A stretch of DNA of 64,000 nt. Source: Gymnorhina tibicen (Eukaryota; Chordata; Aves; Passeriformes; Artamidae). The notes under the pieces are model-generated. The model was not told the origin of the DNA. It was given only the letters and a program-made list of their open reading frames with translations, and did no database searches. The translations under genes and the position numbers were made by a program. The DNA lies in assembly GCA_013399875.1 (NCBI GenBank), contig VXAZ01003887.1:905328-969327 (forward strand), read 5' to 3'. This document shows, piece by piece, positions 1 through 61,420 of the stretch (its first letter is position 1; every line of letters starts with the position of its first letter).

Positions 1-47988
<47,988 letters not shown>

Positions 47989-50900
47989 CTAATGAAAGTT
48001 GCATTAATTTTTTCCTTTGAAATTATTTTACAATATTTTCTCATTGATAGTAGATATTAAAAAGTCATTTTGTATCACAGATTACACAGTAGCTGTAAAA
48101 CTATCTTAATATAGTACATACCAACATCTTTCTTGAATTTAACCTTCAAAAGCCTTTTACATTTAAATTAATTGCAAAACAATCAATAATCCTCTGTTCC
48201 AAAAGTGTGTACTAAATTAGGTCAGATTTTCATGCACTAAGAGAAATACCTTTTTTCCTTTCTTCCTGTTTCTTAAAACTTGAAAACACAAGCAATGGAA
48301 AACAGAAGTTAGTGTTGAACTCTCTACACATCAATCAACAGTGGAGAGAAATAGGCATCTCCAGAAGTTCTTTATTCCACACGGTATTTGACGTCCTTTT
48401 TAAGAGAGGACACCTTTCTGGAGCTGTCTCTCTGCTGATTGTACAGCAACCCAAAGCATGACTAACTTAGACTAGAGGCAATGACTACACTTCTGATGAC
48501 CAAACTGAAGAGCAATGAAGATTATCTTAAATGTCTTAATTTTAATATAGAACAATTGGGAATGGCTGGTTTTGAATAATTATTAACTTTCCGCATTTCC
48601 TAATATTGTACAGAATTTTCTTATAGCTTGTATTTCAGTCTTTTAGAGTGCACTTGAGGATCATCAGAACTGTTTGCCAAATCTGGAAGCAAGCTAGAAA
48701 ACATGCTAGTCAGCAAGATATTTCTTCATTTTGTTTATGCCAGCAAACTGTAAGGGAGGACACAGGGTCTGAGGATTCAGATTTCATAATACAGAAAAAT
48801 AATAATAAATTCTAACAGAAACCCAAACAAACTACTTGATTACATTCCACACATACTGGATACAGCAGTCCAGAATGATGTAGAAATACCACACATAAGT
48901 CAGAAAGACACAATTTCCAAAGCTGGCTGTTTAATCTGGCTAAAAAGTTTCCTGGCCTAATGAATCCCAGGGTAATGAGTGATCTTGAGAGACTGGTGGA
49001 CAGAACCACTAACAACACACAGGAAATATATTTATCTTCTCAAAATCACCTGGAAAGGAGAAAGGTTGAGCACTTTGCAAAGGTATGATGATCGTACACC
49101 TGAACATAGATTTTGATAAATAAAGTTCAAAGGGTGGAGAAAAGGGAAGTCTATAAATATAGACAAAACAGCAAGGTTAAAGCTAACCAGGAAATTACCA
49201 GAAAAAATATCTAATTCAAAAGATGTATACATTTTCTATATACAAAAAGAGCAAGAGAAAGCCACATTAGAAAATGCTTAATATTTTATGAAGTTTCACT
49301 AAAGTATACAATACACTTCTACATTTTTTCTGTTTCAATACAGCAATTCAGTTGGTTGATACTGCTTGACAAATTCCATATGCACAAGTCTGAGCAGAAC
49401 TTCTAACTTCAAAGTTGAAAAGGTAAAAAGCCTCTGAACCTTTCCATTTTTCTATGGGAATTTCTGCTCTTTGCTACTCCCCGTTATCCTCAGCACCAGG
49501 ATAAAGTAACCAGCATCTCCCCATTTTGCTTCACTTCACTTCCAGAGTTGTTTCTCTAGTTCTTTCATTCTTGTCTATTTGACAGAGCAACTTCACAATT
49601 AAAAAACATTGCAGAAGGGAGCTGGCAGGCAAAACTTATCACATTTCAATTCAGTTCTGCCACCTAATCCTGACTAACACCTGCACATCTCCCAGAGCAC
49701 ACAAAGGCAGATGGTGTACTCACAGGAAAAAGGAAAAGCATCTGGAGGGAGAGAAAATCCAAAATGATCTAATTTTTAGAATGGTACCACAGAAAGCAAG
49801 TAATTCAACCAAATGGACAACAAAGAAAATTGAAAAAGGAAGTGAGAAGAACAAGCAAGAAAAAAGAGACAGAAAGTAAGCGGAAAATAGAAAAAACACA
49901 GCAGTCTCATGTCTGATTCACCATCTCTTCAATCCTGTCCCTATCTGTGCTACCAGTACATTGTGCATTTTTAGACAAGCAAAAACCACCCTACCTACAA
50001 CAAAACACTCAGGCACCACCCTGGACACACATACATGCAAAAGCACCCCCACCACACCTTAGAAAACAATTTCCAGCAACCAAAAATTAGCTTTGTATGT
50101 TTTTAACTAAAGACCAGAGTCTGTAGAGAAACACAATGCTTCAGAGATGGAAGGGACAACAGTAAAAGCACTACCAAGGGAAAGGAGAACATTGTCCTTA
50201 GCCCAAGCATTGCGACTAATTTTATTTGAAGAATATTAGGTGAATACAGAGAAGGTTTCCCCTATTTCTAATTAATTAATGGCAAATAACAACTAATAGC
50301 AGTATCACAGTATTAGTTCTTTCTACACCATAATACAAAATACTGGCTTAAACAACTGAGCTCAAATTCTGCCTTTGTATGTGACAACAATGCAGCACAA
50401 ATTAAGATCCAAAGCCTGTATTTTAATCACAACAGACAACACTGTAGAATTATCAATGTCCTTTGCCTATCACTTCAGTCTATAACATAAACCACTAGCA
50501 ACTTTCAGCCGTTAGCAAACTGCCAACAACTTTTCTAGACAGTCATTGAAAGAAGAAGAAAATAAATGTACAATAAATATTTTAAGACAGCAAGCTTTTT
50601 AAAAAAATGCAAATATGGTGAGTTTTCAGGGAAACTGATTAGCAAAACTGTTAGTAGTGGCTGAAGAAACATCTACCTGAATATACCTTTCCTCATCTTT
50701 TCTTAGAGATCAAGGAGTGAAGGACAGCTTAAAGTATTAGCTGTAAGTATTCTATCTCACAGGCTATCAGAACAGATGAAAAGGAGAGCCATGGAAAAAG
50801 TCAAGAGAATATTATTTCTATTACTAACACTAAACAAAGTAACTGCTACACTTATTTACATGATTTTCATACAAGCCATGAATGATAAGATGATGTTTTT

Positions 50901-51590
50901 CCTTAGTACTCAAGTCTTGGCTATTATTAATCCCATGGGGCACCATGTAGAATTATGGATCTGAAATTTTGGGTCCTCATCAAAAATCAAGGATTAGACT
51001 TCACTTTTACACAATATGGTGACTCTTCAATTCTTTCATTGGACTGTGAGTGATCAAGCAATCCCTATAAGCACAGCAATTAATACAAAACTACTGTATC
51101 TCGATCTAACCTCTAGAGTAAAAGCATCGATACAACTCACATACGTGGGAATGTTCATTGTTAGAACACCCCTGAGCAAAACTCTTTAAATAGTTTCCTA
51201 GTGCAGAAAGAAAAAGTTTAACTAGAATGGGTGCCCAGAAATGAGCAACGATTAACGCTTGCCATACATGGACGATACGAACTCGTGGGCGTGATGCAGG
51301 TAACAGGATCAAACAATGACTTTGAGCGCTCCCTAGATACTCTGGGTAAGATCTTCAACACACCTCTACTGAGGTGTTAATGTCATACAACTATGGGCTA
51401 TCTGCAATAGCTGCTTGCCATTCATCCATTCAGTTCCTGAGGTCAGGCAGAAAAGTATGAGTATGGCTCAGCTCTAAAGGCAGCTTTCAAATCTGTTAGT
51501 GTGGGACCTGTACAGAGCCCCTCACAAATATTTTCCTGCATTTTTTTTTCTTAGGAAGAAGAAAGAGATTGCTTAGTGGCATAAGAAGCT

Positions 51591-51660
51591 CTGCACTCAG
51601 AAGAAGAGGACTCGTATTCTATTTACTGCACTCAGAAGGAGAGAACTCATGTTCCCTTTA
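51591..51660. repeat. 35-base tandem duplication
   Basis: Two adjacent 35-base units begin ctgcactcagaag and end with ttta (51591-51625 and 51626-51660). They differ at only a few positions, so this is a two-copy minisatellite-like duplication. Confidence 0.85.
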
Positions 51661-54122
51661 CTATCCTGGTAATGAGAGCTGGTATGACCTATCCAGGTTA
51701 GACTGCTGAAACTGTGCTTGCATCTAGCCCACATAGCTAGACTGTAAACTGGTGCTTGATTTCTTTCCTCTTCCTTGAAGGATGACTAAGCTGATGAATG
51801 AGATATTGCTGCTTGTCCAAAAAAGGAAACAGATATTCCTAATGAGACAAGTTCTTCAGGCCTTCCTGTTTGCCTCTGGCTTTTCTGACCTGGGCTTTTC
51901 CACAACAGATGTTAGATCTAATGTAGTGTCTCAGAAGAAGTAGATATGTAAGAACATGTCCAAAAGGCAAATATGATCATGAAAAAAAGCAGGTATGAAG
52001 CTAAGAAACTGCAAAGTCAAATTAATTTTTAATTTGGTTCTAGAACTTGGTACTTCTCAGAAGAGTTCAGAAATAGAAAATTCAAAAAACTTGCCTGTTA
52101 CTACTGCAAAAAAGCAAATAGCCGGACTTGTAAACTGAGATTTCCACTGATATGTCTGAATGACAGGTCTTTTCGTAGCCAGATATTCAAACTGGGCTGA
52201 AATGCAGTAGTAGAGTTTTAACAGTATACTGAAAAGGGATACGTTTCTCACTTTAGGACATTCAAGCTCCTCTTTTTAATGTATACAGAAAAGGTGCTTT
52301 CTCCCTTTTAGAGGAATAGGTAAGCATTTCCCAACATTTTGACCAGATCCATGCACTATACAAGACCAGTGTTAGATTATTATATTAAATACTAATGGCA
52401 GCCAATGAAAAAAAATACAAAACCTGCCCATGTTGTGTCTGCATAGAATGAGACTAGAGACGTGGACAAGACCCTCCAGTTTGTGTGAGCTTTGTAGTGG
52501 CAGGGGATCCTGAAGGAGAATAGTCAGTAATAAACTACTTGATAATAAAAGAAATTAAGACTTTTTTTCGTCTTTACTTGGTTTGTGCTGAGCATTAGCA
52601 GGCATTGATTAATACAGACAAGCTGCAGACAAGGATACAGTATTAAAGATGATGTTTCCTTAGCAACAATATTGGATGAAAATCCAAGAATATATTCATG
52701 TGACTACTCCTGAGCTTCATAAAACTAGGGCACCAGTAAAAATGCACAAAAGAATACTGCAGTAAAACAGCAGCATCTCAGACATCTATTAATTAAGAGT
52801 TAATTTCAAGTGTGAAATTGTTTCTATCCTTAAATAAAGCAAAATATTTTCATGGTATGTTTACAGACATTTTACATACAGTTGAGAATATTTTCTTATT
52901 TGCTGTCATTTATCCATGTTTCCCAGAAAGAATTATAGGGGAAGATACAAACCATTTCTGTCATACTACTTAAGATCCTAAAGCAGAAAGAGCTGTAATC
53001 AGCAAACAGCTCTCATCAAAGTTTTAACAGATCAAGTCAGAGCACACTTTCCATAGACAAAACAAAGCAGTACTCATAATGGAGCATCACTACTGGCCTT
53101 CCATATAGTTATGGCCCCAGCGCCAATAATGTCAAACACAGCTTTCTGAAGATTCCTTAAATGCACAAGCATCCAACTTCAAAGTAAGAGAGTCTGAAGT
53201 GGAGACAGGGACGGTGAACTCAAACTGTACACTGGTTATTCCCAGCTGCAGTTTATCTCATTACCATTCCATATTTTCTTCTCTTGGATCTGAATGTTTT
53301 TAGATCAACAAGAAACATTTATAAACAACCCAGAGAATCCTAAAGATTGCTTTGGGCTTCTATCTGTTCCTGAACTCCACAGAAGGGACAAAAAAAAAGA
53401 AACCAGATGTACTTCAAAGAGAAGGAAAGAGTTAGAGAGTGAGTAAAGCAATGCTGATGCAAAGTTCCCAACTCACTGAATATGAGAACTGAGTAAAAAG
53501 ATTCTGGGAACCATATGCCCCTTTATGAAGATGCCCATTTTTGTCTTGCATTCTCATATCCTCCACTGCTGAGGAAGGGATTGGCTTTAGCTTTCTAGTA
53601 AGTTATCGTCTCTAGAAAACTGATTAAAAATATTCCCCTTCTTTTCGAATATGAATGATTTTGCCAGTGCCAGTAGGAGAACTCATGGTTTGACTGAGTG
53701 GGGTTGTTGGATTTTTACAAATTCTACCTGATCTTGACAATTTAATCACCAGGTTTTCACAATCTGAGGAAAAAATTTCTTTTCTAATATGCCCCTTGAA
53801 AAATAAGACAGCAAAATTACTTACATGTTCCTAGCTAAAATATCTTCTCACATGAAAGTTAGAAATATCATATACTCCAGAATCATTTAGAGATAAATTT
53901 GCTAGGATAATGTCCTGTTATTCTTTATTAGCTGTTCATATTAAAGACCTGGTGGTACAATAATGTGACATACTAGAGCCTGAAGGTAAGTAAGAATCCC
54001 ACCTAAAAAAATACTCAACTCCCTTCTTTCCTCACAAGACAATGCACAGACTTAAGACCAATTATTTAAACCATTATTACATATAAAGTCTCAAACATGA
54101 CTCCCCTAGAACTAGCAACAAG

Positions 54123-54137
54123 AAAAAAAAAAAAAAA
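54123..54137. repeat. Poly-A tract
   Basis: Fifteen consecutive A bases followed by an A/G-rich stretch to about 54172. No retroposed element is recognisable next to it. Confidence 0.85.
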
Positions 54138-55930
54138 CAGAGAGAAAAAAAGGAAAAAGGAAACCAGAAGACCAAGATCTGTGGAGAGAAGACATAGTGC
54201 AATCAGCTGTCAGTAACTTAGGAGGGGGGCAGTGCAGCTGCTCAGCTCCTTTGGGTCACTAGATTTGATGACGCAAAAAGAGATCCCTTAACAAATCAGG
54301 AAGTACTAGTAAATTAGTTGGTTAGGATTTGTGAGTCACAAAGTTAGAAAGCAGTCCTTCACTCCTGAACACGTGGTGAAAAGTATACAAACCTACAAAA
54401 TGATCACAGATTAAAAAAACAACACAGTTTAAAATTAAAGTGGAAACGCTGATTTCCCATTCTAGCCAGTTTATAAGCTAAGAAACTACTGTACTAAAGA
54501 TTATCATGCTGTAGCCAATTAATTATGGGGAAACTGAGACAAGCATGGCTATAAAATATGAACAGAATTAATTTCAAATAAATTTTGTAATGAAACATCT
54601 AGAAAGTGAAAATAAATGGCTAAAGTTCTTATCACATTTAAAATTACTCATTTTTCAGTGCACAAAGACTCATTCCACTGCCGAATTAGAAATCTCCAGA
54701 ATAAATTATTTACAGTCAAAGAAGCACGTACTCCAATTTTTTTAGCCAAGACCATTTCAAAAGTTTCTCTTCAAAGAAAGGTTTTTTTGGATGCTTCTGC
54801 CTGTACAAGTTAACTAAATGAACTTGCTTGATGTACAAAATTTTCTTGTTTCTAAATCTTTCCCTACTACTAAAACCCTTTGAACAACCCTTTACCCAAT
54901 CATTATGATTCACTTCTTCTCTATGAGATTTACAATAGTTTTTAACCACTGATCTTCCATCTATTATTTTAAAAATATATGCTAGATCTTCTAGTATTGC
55001 ATAGAAAAAAAATCACAGAATATACAATTTTCTTTCATATTTCTGAACAAGTATATTAAACAGCAATTCAGTCTTTTCTCCTGTGGGACGTATTTATGAA
55101 AATCTCTGAATGTGCAAGAACTTATCATCGGAATATTTGAGTGGAGTCACAGAATAATTAGTGACAATTTTTGAAAGGTTCTCTTTTATACAGAAAGGTT
55201 ATCCTGATAAAATTAGCAGTTGGCTTAAAGTAAGGAATGGTGGGAAGAAGGCAGTGGCAGAGCTGCTATTGAAAAAAGCTGAGATAAGCACAACATTCAT
55301 TCTGTGCTTCAACTGACTGTATTTCATTACCAGCCAAAGAAGGTTTAGAGCAGAGGAGAACACTATCTTGCCAGCCCTGGAGACTGCAGATACACTAGAT
55401 TTCTTCAGTTCTTGAGAATATCAGGGTTACAGGTGTTCTGCAGGTGTTCAACAAAGATGTTTTCCTACAGAAAAAAAGTCAAGGATATCTATAACACTTC
55501 TCTCAAATTTACCATCCCAGCATCTAACTTTGCACCCAGAAAAATGAAATGAACCAGGATACCACTTAAAGTTGGGACAACTTCTGAACCCTTGTTTAGA
55601 AAAAAACTATAAAAATGAGATAAAGGCCACAAAAGACCATCTCCTAAAGCAAACAAAATCCCCACATGTACCAGAACCATAAACAAAACAGGAAAGAAGC
55701 ATAGGAAAACTAGAGAATATTAAAGGGACTCAGAATTCAATGTGTAGTTGGTAGGTAATGAAAGATGTCACCCATGTGGGCTCACAACCTTAATTACTGA
55801 AAACGAATAAAAAGGAGAAGACGGATAAAGAGCTTTCATGAATAACACTTTCAAGAAAATACAAATCTTCTGCTTGAAAATTATGTTTATCTCAAGAATA
55901 CTGATCCAGTTGACTAATCCCAAAGAGAAA

Positions 55931-55950
55931 TGTAATGTAATGTAATGTAA
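55931..55950. repeat. (TGTAA)4 microsatellite
   Basis: Four perfect TGTAA units in a row inside intron 1. It is short but a possible polymorphic site. Confidence 0.9.
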
Positions 55951-57360
55951 TATTCATTCTCATAAGCACATGCTGTAAGCTGCAAAAGACAGAATCATGC
56001 TTATTTATAAATTATGACTGAATGTTTCAAAGGCTATTCATTTTTGTGGTATTAATTTCTATGGCAGAAGAAACAGCAATTGAAAAAACAGTAAGCAAAA
56101 GAGGAACTGGTAACTAAAAAACACAAATACCATCTAACGTGCAACCTTGATATAAAAAAAAACCCAAACCAAACATTTACCAGTTCTTCAAATATTCCTG
56201 TTATTTCCCCAAATACTCTGCAAGGCTATTTCACTTAAAACGTCACACTCGCCACAATAAATCTTTAGGCAATTTCCAAATGCTGTCAGATGCCTTGTCT
56301 TGATATAAGATAAAGCATCATTCACCTTGCTTGCTCTTGTAGAGAGATTATAAGCAGGCAACAGGAATTAGCATAGTTCTAAAAGTCAGGAGAAGGTTTA
56401 TGCTGTTGTCAGCTAACCAAAACATAGAATTAATCCACTCATTCTGCATGCAAACTGTCTTGATAAAATGGAGACCTCTAACCACCACAACTAAAATGCA
56501 CAATTTTTTAAAAGTGATTTTTACATTTAAATACATTTTGGGTTTTTTCCCCCAATGGCATGTATATATAATATTTGCATGCACTTATATCACAGTCTGA
56601 CATTTTCAGGAGCTTTGTTCTTGAAATAAGTTACCCTATGGTTCAGAAAATTGAAGGGTCACTGTTATTTTTAAAATATCCAACTAGATTTAGTCACAAG
56701 AAATGTACCACATAAATAGAAAGAATCAAAGCAGTAGAACACTCCTTTAGAATATTGTTATAAAACTATGTTATATCTACAAATTTCATTCTCAGTTGTG
56801 GTAAAGTAAAAAATACATTAAGTACTCAGGAGTGAAATGTATGACCTAGAGGTGAGAACACAATGATTTAATGTAACTATGAGCAATTTATGGATATTAT
56901 TTTCAGCCTGGACACATTTTCTTTATTATTAGGTCTGGTCCTTTGCCTCAGTTTTGTTTCTCTTCTTTCAGTTGAATTCTTCACCTTAATCAAGCATTTT
57001 ATTTACATGTAATTTTATGCCAAGTATCTTACCAATATACTTCATATGAAGCCAAAGTTGAAGGTGTAATACTTCCTATAGTCAACACAGTGTAAAAGGA
57101 AAATTAAAAACTCCCCTAAATGCAATCTGTCACCAATCTGGCTGAGCCATCAGTGGAAGTACTACTGCAGGTACCTATAAAGCTGATCATTTTGTTCAAA
57201 CTGACATTACTCTCTCCAGTTATGCCACTCACTCTGTGGACACACTTCTCTTGATTCTTGAAATCAAATCCCCCAAAAAAGGAGCCTCTAAAAATATTTA
57301 TCAGTGATGACCCCATGAATATTTGAGCAAATACAAGTTGGACGTTGCTGCTAGACTAGA

Positions 57361-57472
57361 AGGTTTGGTTTGGGGATGGGTTTGGTTTGTTTTTTTTTGG
57401 GGNTTTTTTTGGGGGGGGGGGCAGGGAGATGGATTTGGGGGGGTTGGATTTTTGGAGGTTTTTTTTCTAAAA
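57361..57472 (+). repeat. G/T-rich low-complexity tract with one unresolved base
   Basis: Irregular GGTTT and T/G homopolymer runs include eleven consecutive G bases at 57411-57421, a seven-G run near 57437-57443 and the only N of the window at 57403. The G runs could form quadruplexes on the plus strand. The N suggests that homopolymer lengths here are uncertain. Confidence 0.85.
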
Positions 57473-60400
57473 TGACGTGTGCTTTTAAAGCAAAAGAATC
57501 AGACTGACCTTTACATACAGATTCGAGTCTTGATCCATCCTGTCTGCAGCCCAAAGCAATAGGCACTACAAAGGAACTCCTCTGAAAAAGCTTGGACGAC
57601 CAAGCAGTGAAATGAAATTAGTAACCTATGAAAAACGGTTGGAAGGATTGTTCACTGTATTTTCTGAACTAATATCTGAATACCCAGGGCTTTCATAGAA
57701 GAATAAGCATCAGGCACCATCTTACAGAACTTATTCAAAAGAAAAGGAGTACACCAGGAAGCCTCTACAGTAATGAGGATTCCTAGTTAAAGGAAAGTCT
57801 TTTGCAACTAGGCTGAGGACAGCTATTCTGAAGAAAAGATATAGTATTTCTTTGGAGATTTAATAAAGCAGGTATTCTCTAGAAGCTAGGTAAAGTAACA
57901 AGAAAAACTGCTTTTCTAACAGAAACAGTCTCACAAAGACATCTTGCTTTAAATGCAGAGTAGTAGTGGTGTTATCAGGTGGTACACACACTGGAATTCT
58001 TTGTGGTTTCTATCTTTTGCAGTATAAAACTGACAGGTATCATAAGCCTGGCTTAAAAATTCAATCATACATTTTGCTACCAAGAGTTAAGGCAATCTTG
58101 GCTGATTCTGACCTTTTTTGTGCAAATCAAGCACTGCATTTTCAAAGTCTATTACTATGGTAATAGCTACAACAGCAATGCAAATAATGATACTGGATAT
58201 TTCTTGTAGAAATGGAAGACTTTCTTAGCCACTGGAGTAATCAGAGCAATCTGTGCCCTAATGAAAGTGAATTGTATGTACCTGTAACATTCCGTGAGGT
58301 GCTTCACTGTTGCACCAGCGAAAATTCATACTACACCAGATGACACACCAGAATCTCATTGGGCAGAAAATCTTCACTACATGTCTGAAGAGAACATTCA
58401 ACACCATCTAGGTTAAACATTCAACCGAATTATTAAGATGGTCACGGGAGGTTTCACACTCTGCTACCTAAGTTAAAGGAAAATTACAGCTTTATTTTTC
58501 TTTTCAAGGTATTTCAAGTGCTCAGCGGCTTTGCTTATATGTGAATGTAGCAAAACCAATAGTTTATTTCAAGTCAAATAAATATATTGTGAATAAACCA
58601 ATTTCCTTGATCATACTATAATAGCATTATAATTTAGGTGTATCTTAACAAATCTAAATTTTAATGTAAGCATATGACTAATCTTCATCAGTACAGATTA
58701 GACACCTTTGCGACTTTTCTGAATAATAAATTATTTTTCCTTTAAAGTCCTTGATGCTAAACAGAAGTGCTGTCCTAAATCACAAATACAATTCTGTAAG
58801 TTGTATAATAATATTTTGAAAAACTAGATAAACTACATCTTGAAGTAAAAAAAAAAACCCTTGAGATATTATAAAAGGTAATGCTAAATTCTACAGATTT
58901 TTTAGCCTAATTTCAGTGTCAGCTTAAGCTTCAAAAACCCCAAAATGTAGATGACATAAAACTAGAAACATCTTTTTGTATTATTTCAGGCTCTGTTTCA
59001 AGCACACATCTTTTTTAAAAAGCCTAAAATGCTTGTGTTATTAATTACAGTAAAATCTAAACTGATTTCTTGATATGTCATACAGAACAGGTACACCACA
59101 GTTTGCAATCTAGAACAATTAGCGGGGGATAAAAAAAAATCAATTCAATTTTATTGAAACATTCTAAGTTACTCCCCATCACTATCATAATAACACTGCA
59201 AACACAGTAAATTAACCCCATAATGGTGTTAAAAATCAACCAGGAACATAATCTACTTTCCTCCCTGTATCAAGAGAATGACTGACAAATTGAAACATTG
59301 TAAACATAGGTAAGTGGAAACATAACTTCTTTGACTGCAATTTGGAAAAACTAAAAGATTAGGGCAGACCTCAAAATTTCTGCAGAAATACTTCCAAATT
59401 TTTAAGATCAAATATTATTAGGCCTTTAGTTACATTTCCTGTTCTTCTCAGACATTGTCCAAGAGCCTCATGTTGTCGCAAGAGTTCTGAGAAAAAGACC
59501 CAAGTACCAAACCAAGAAAAGCATTTTCTACAGCACCAAGATGTTTTCCCATTTAAGTATTGACCTGACCTGACCCTGCCTGTGAGCGCTGACAGAATCA
59601 GCTCAGAAGGTGATGTGACTGCTGGCTATGAAAAGCACAATGCATGAAGGCAAGCTCCTAAGCCTGTAGCTCCTTGCTGTGTTGATCTACTTTAATAAAC
59701 CTCTAGTATGTTTTAAATGCTCAGTTCTGGTTGGATATTTTTGGTATTTCTATTCATGTAGTTTTAATTACGAAAAATAAAGTTTTCAATGGTATGCAGG
59801 TGTATTAAACAACACACTTATTCTAGTCTCACTTCAAACTGAATCCAGGAAAAATTTCCTTCTGTATTCCTAAAATATTTTCATTTTATCAAACTAAATC
59901 CAAGAAAAATATTTTTTAAAAGATGATGTACAGAACTCTCAGTAAAAAAAAAAGTTGTAATGAAGATTTAATAATCCCTCAAAATACATCTTTCAGACAG
60001 TATAACACGTTCCAGAACAGGTCTAGAACTACCCAGAAAACTTGGTTTTCCTCAGGGAGAAGGCACATCATTGTCTTTCATCTTTCCCCCGATCTGTTTA
60101 AGATATGAAGCCAAATCTTCACTTCAGACTTTTACATATTTGACAATTTGAGACCACTTAGCATGAAAAGCTGGAAAGAGCTTAACTGGGACTTTGTCCT
60201 TGTGAACCACGGCATAAAATGGTCAGCAGGGTAATTATCTCACCCCTTGCCCTAGCAATTGCTTCTGCTGTAAAAAATCCCCTTTTGACTGATAGACAAA
60301 AGATACTGAAGCTAGAAGCTTATACGAGGACTGCTTAGTTTAATTATGACATAATTTAGGTTCTATTTAAGTCATGACTTCTTTCATGGAGGGAAATAAA

Positions 60401-61164
60401 CAGAGCATGCTCAAAAAGATCATCCGGAGATGATAAAGTGAGTCAATTGATTTATCTTTAGTATAAGCAAAAGAACCATGACACCATATAAGCCCAAAGA
60501 ATAAGCTAAGGAGAAGACTTGATTTTTCAACTGGAAATACAAACTTTCTGGGGAAAAAGAGAAATCAGTTCCTCAAAAGATCATATTCAGAAAAGAAAAA
60601 TGCCTTAATGGCTTATTAACAAAGTACAATAGCTTGGTGAATTAACCTGCTCAAGTGATTTGGGTAATTGACCTCTCAGAATGGTATATATTACATGACT
60701 TCAGCATTACGTTGCTTTCATTCTTTGAAGCAAGAACGTGGTTTCCTCATCCACTGCGAATGGAGAATGAACCTGAGGTGTCGTGTTTGAGCAGGAACCC
60801 ACAAGCACACACCCCAATGCCCGTTCTTCGTTACAGAAAATGAACTATTAAAGGTATTTTGTTACACAGTAAACATTCTGTTGCATATCAAAACCCCACA
60901 ATCTACTGTTAATGTCTAATTTTCTTCAAGAAAAAATAATTTGAGAAATTATTTCCTTAACTAGATTTACATTAAATTATTTTTATTTGAATTTGTGTGT
61001 GGGAAGAAGGTAATAAATAATGTTTGTAGTCAAAACCCTGAAGCTTTCAAACGGAACCTCCAATTCTGGAAACTCCCACTGTTCCGCATGGGCCTACAGC
61101 TTTATTTTTGGTTGGAAAGTCACTTGACTTGTCACTGGGCACCACTGAAAAGAGCCTGGATCCA

Positions 61165-61420
61165 TCTTCTTTACACTTTCCCTTCAGCTATTTATATACG
61201 TTGATCAGATGCACTCTGAGCCTTCTCTTCTCTGGGCTAAATGGTCCCAGCTTTCTCAGCCTTTCTTCAGGAGAGACAGTCCAGATTCTTAATCATCTTT
61301 GTGGCCCTTCAATGGACTCTCTTCAGTAGTTCCACGTGTCTCTTGTACTGAGGAGCCCAGAACTGCACACAGACTCCAGGTGCAGCCTCACCAGCACTGA
61401 GTGACGGGAAATACTTCTAC
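61165..61420 (-). mobile_element. CR1 LINE fragment
   Basis: The plus strand reads as the complement of a CR1 segment: cagctatttatatacgttga, tcttctctgggctaaatggt, tttgtggcccttcaatggac and aggagcccagaactgcacac follow each other in the CR1 order. The element therefore points left, the same direction as EML5. The terminal 3' tail is missing and the borders are approximate. Confidence 0.85.

Noticed and set aside
51591..51660. Possible CRISPR-like array
   Set aside because: There are only two adjacent units with no spacers, and the setting is a vertebrate intron.
57351..57566. Proline/lysine-rich minus-strand open frame
   Set aside because: It is a translation of the G/T-rich low-complexity tract including the N.
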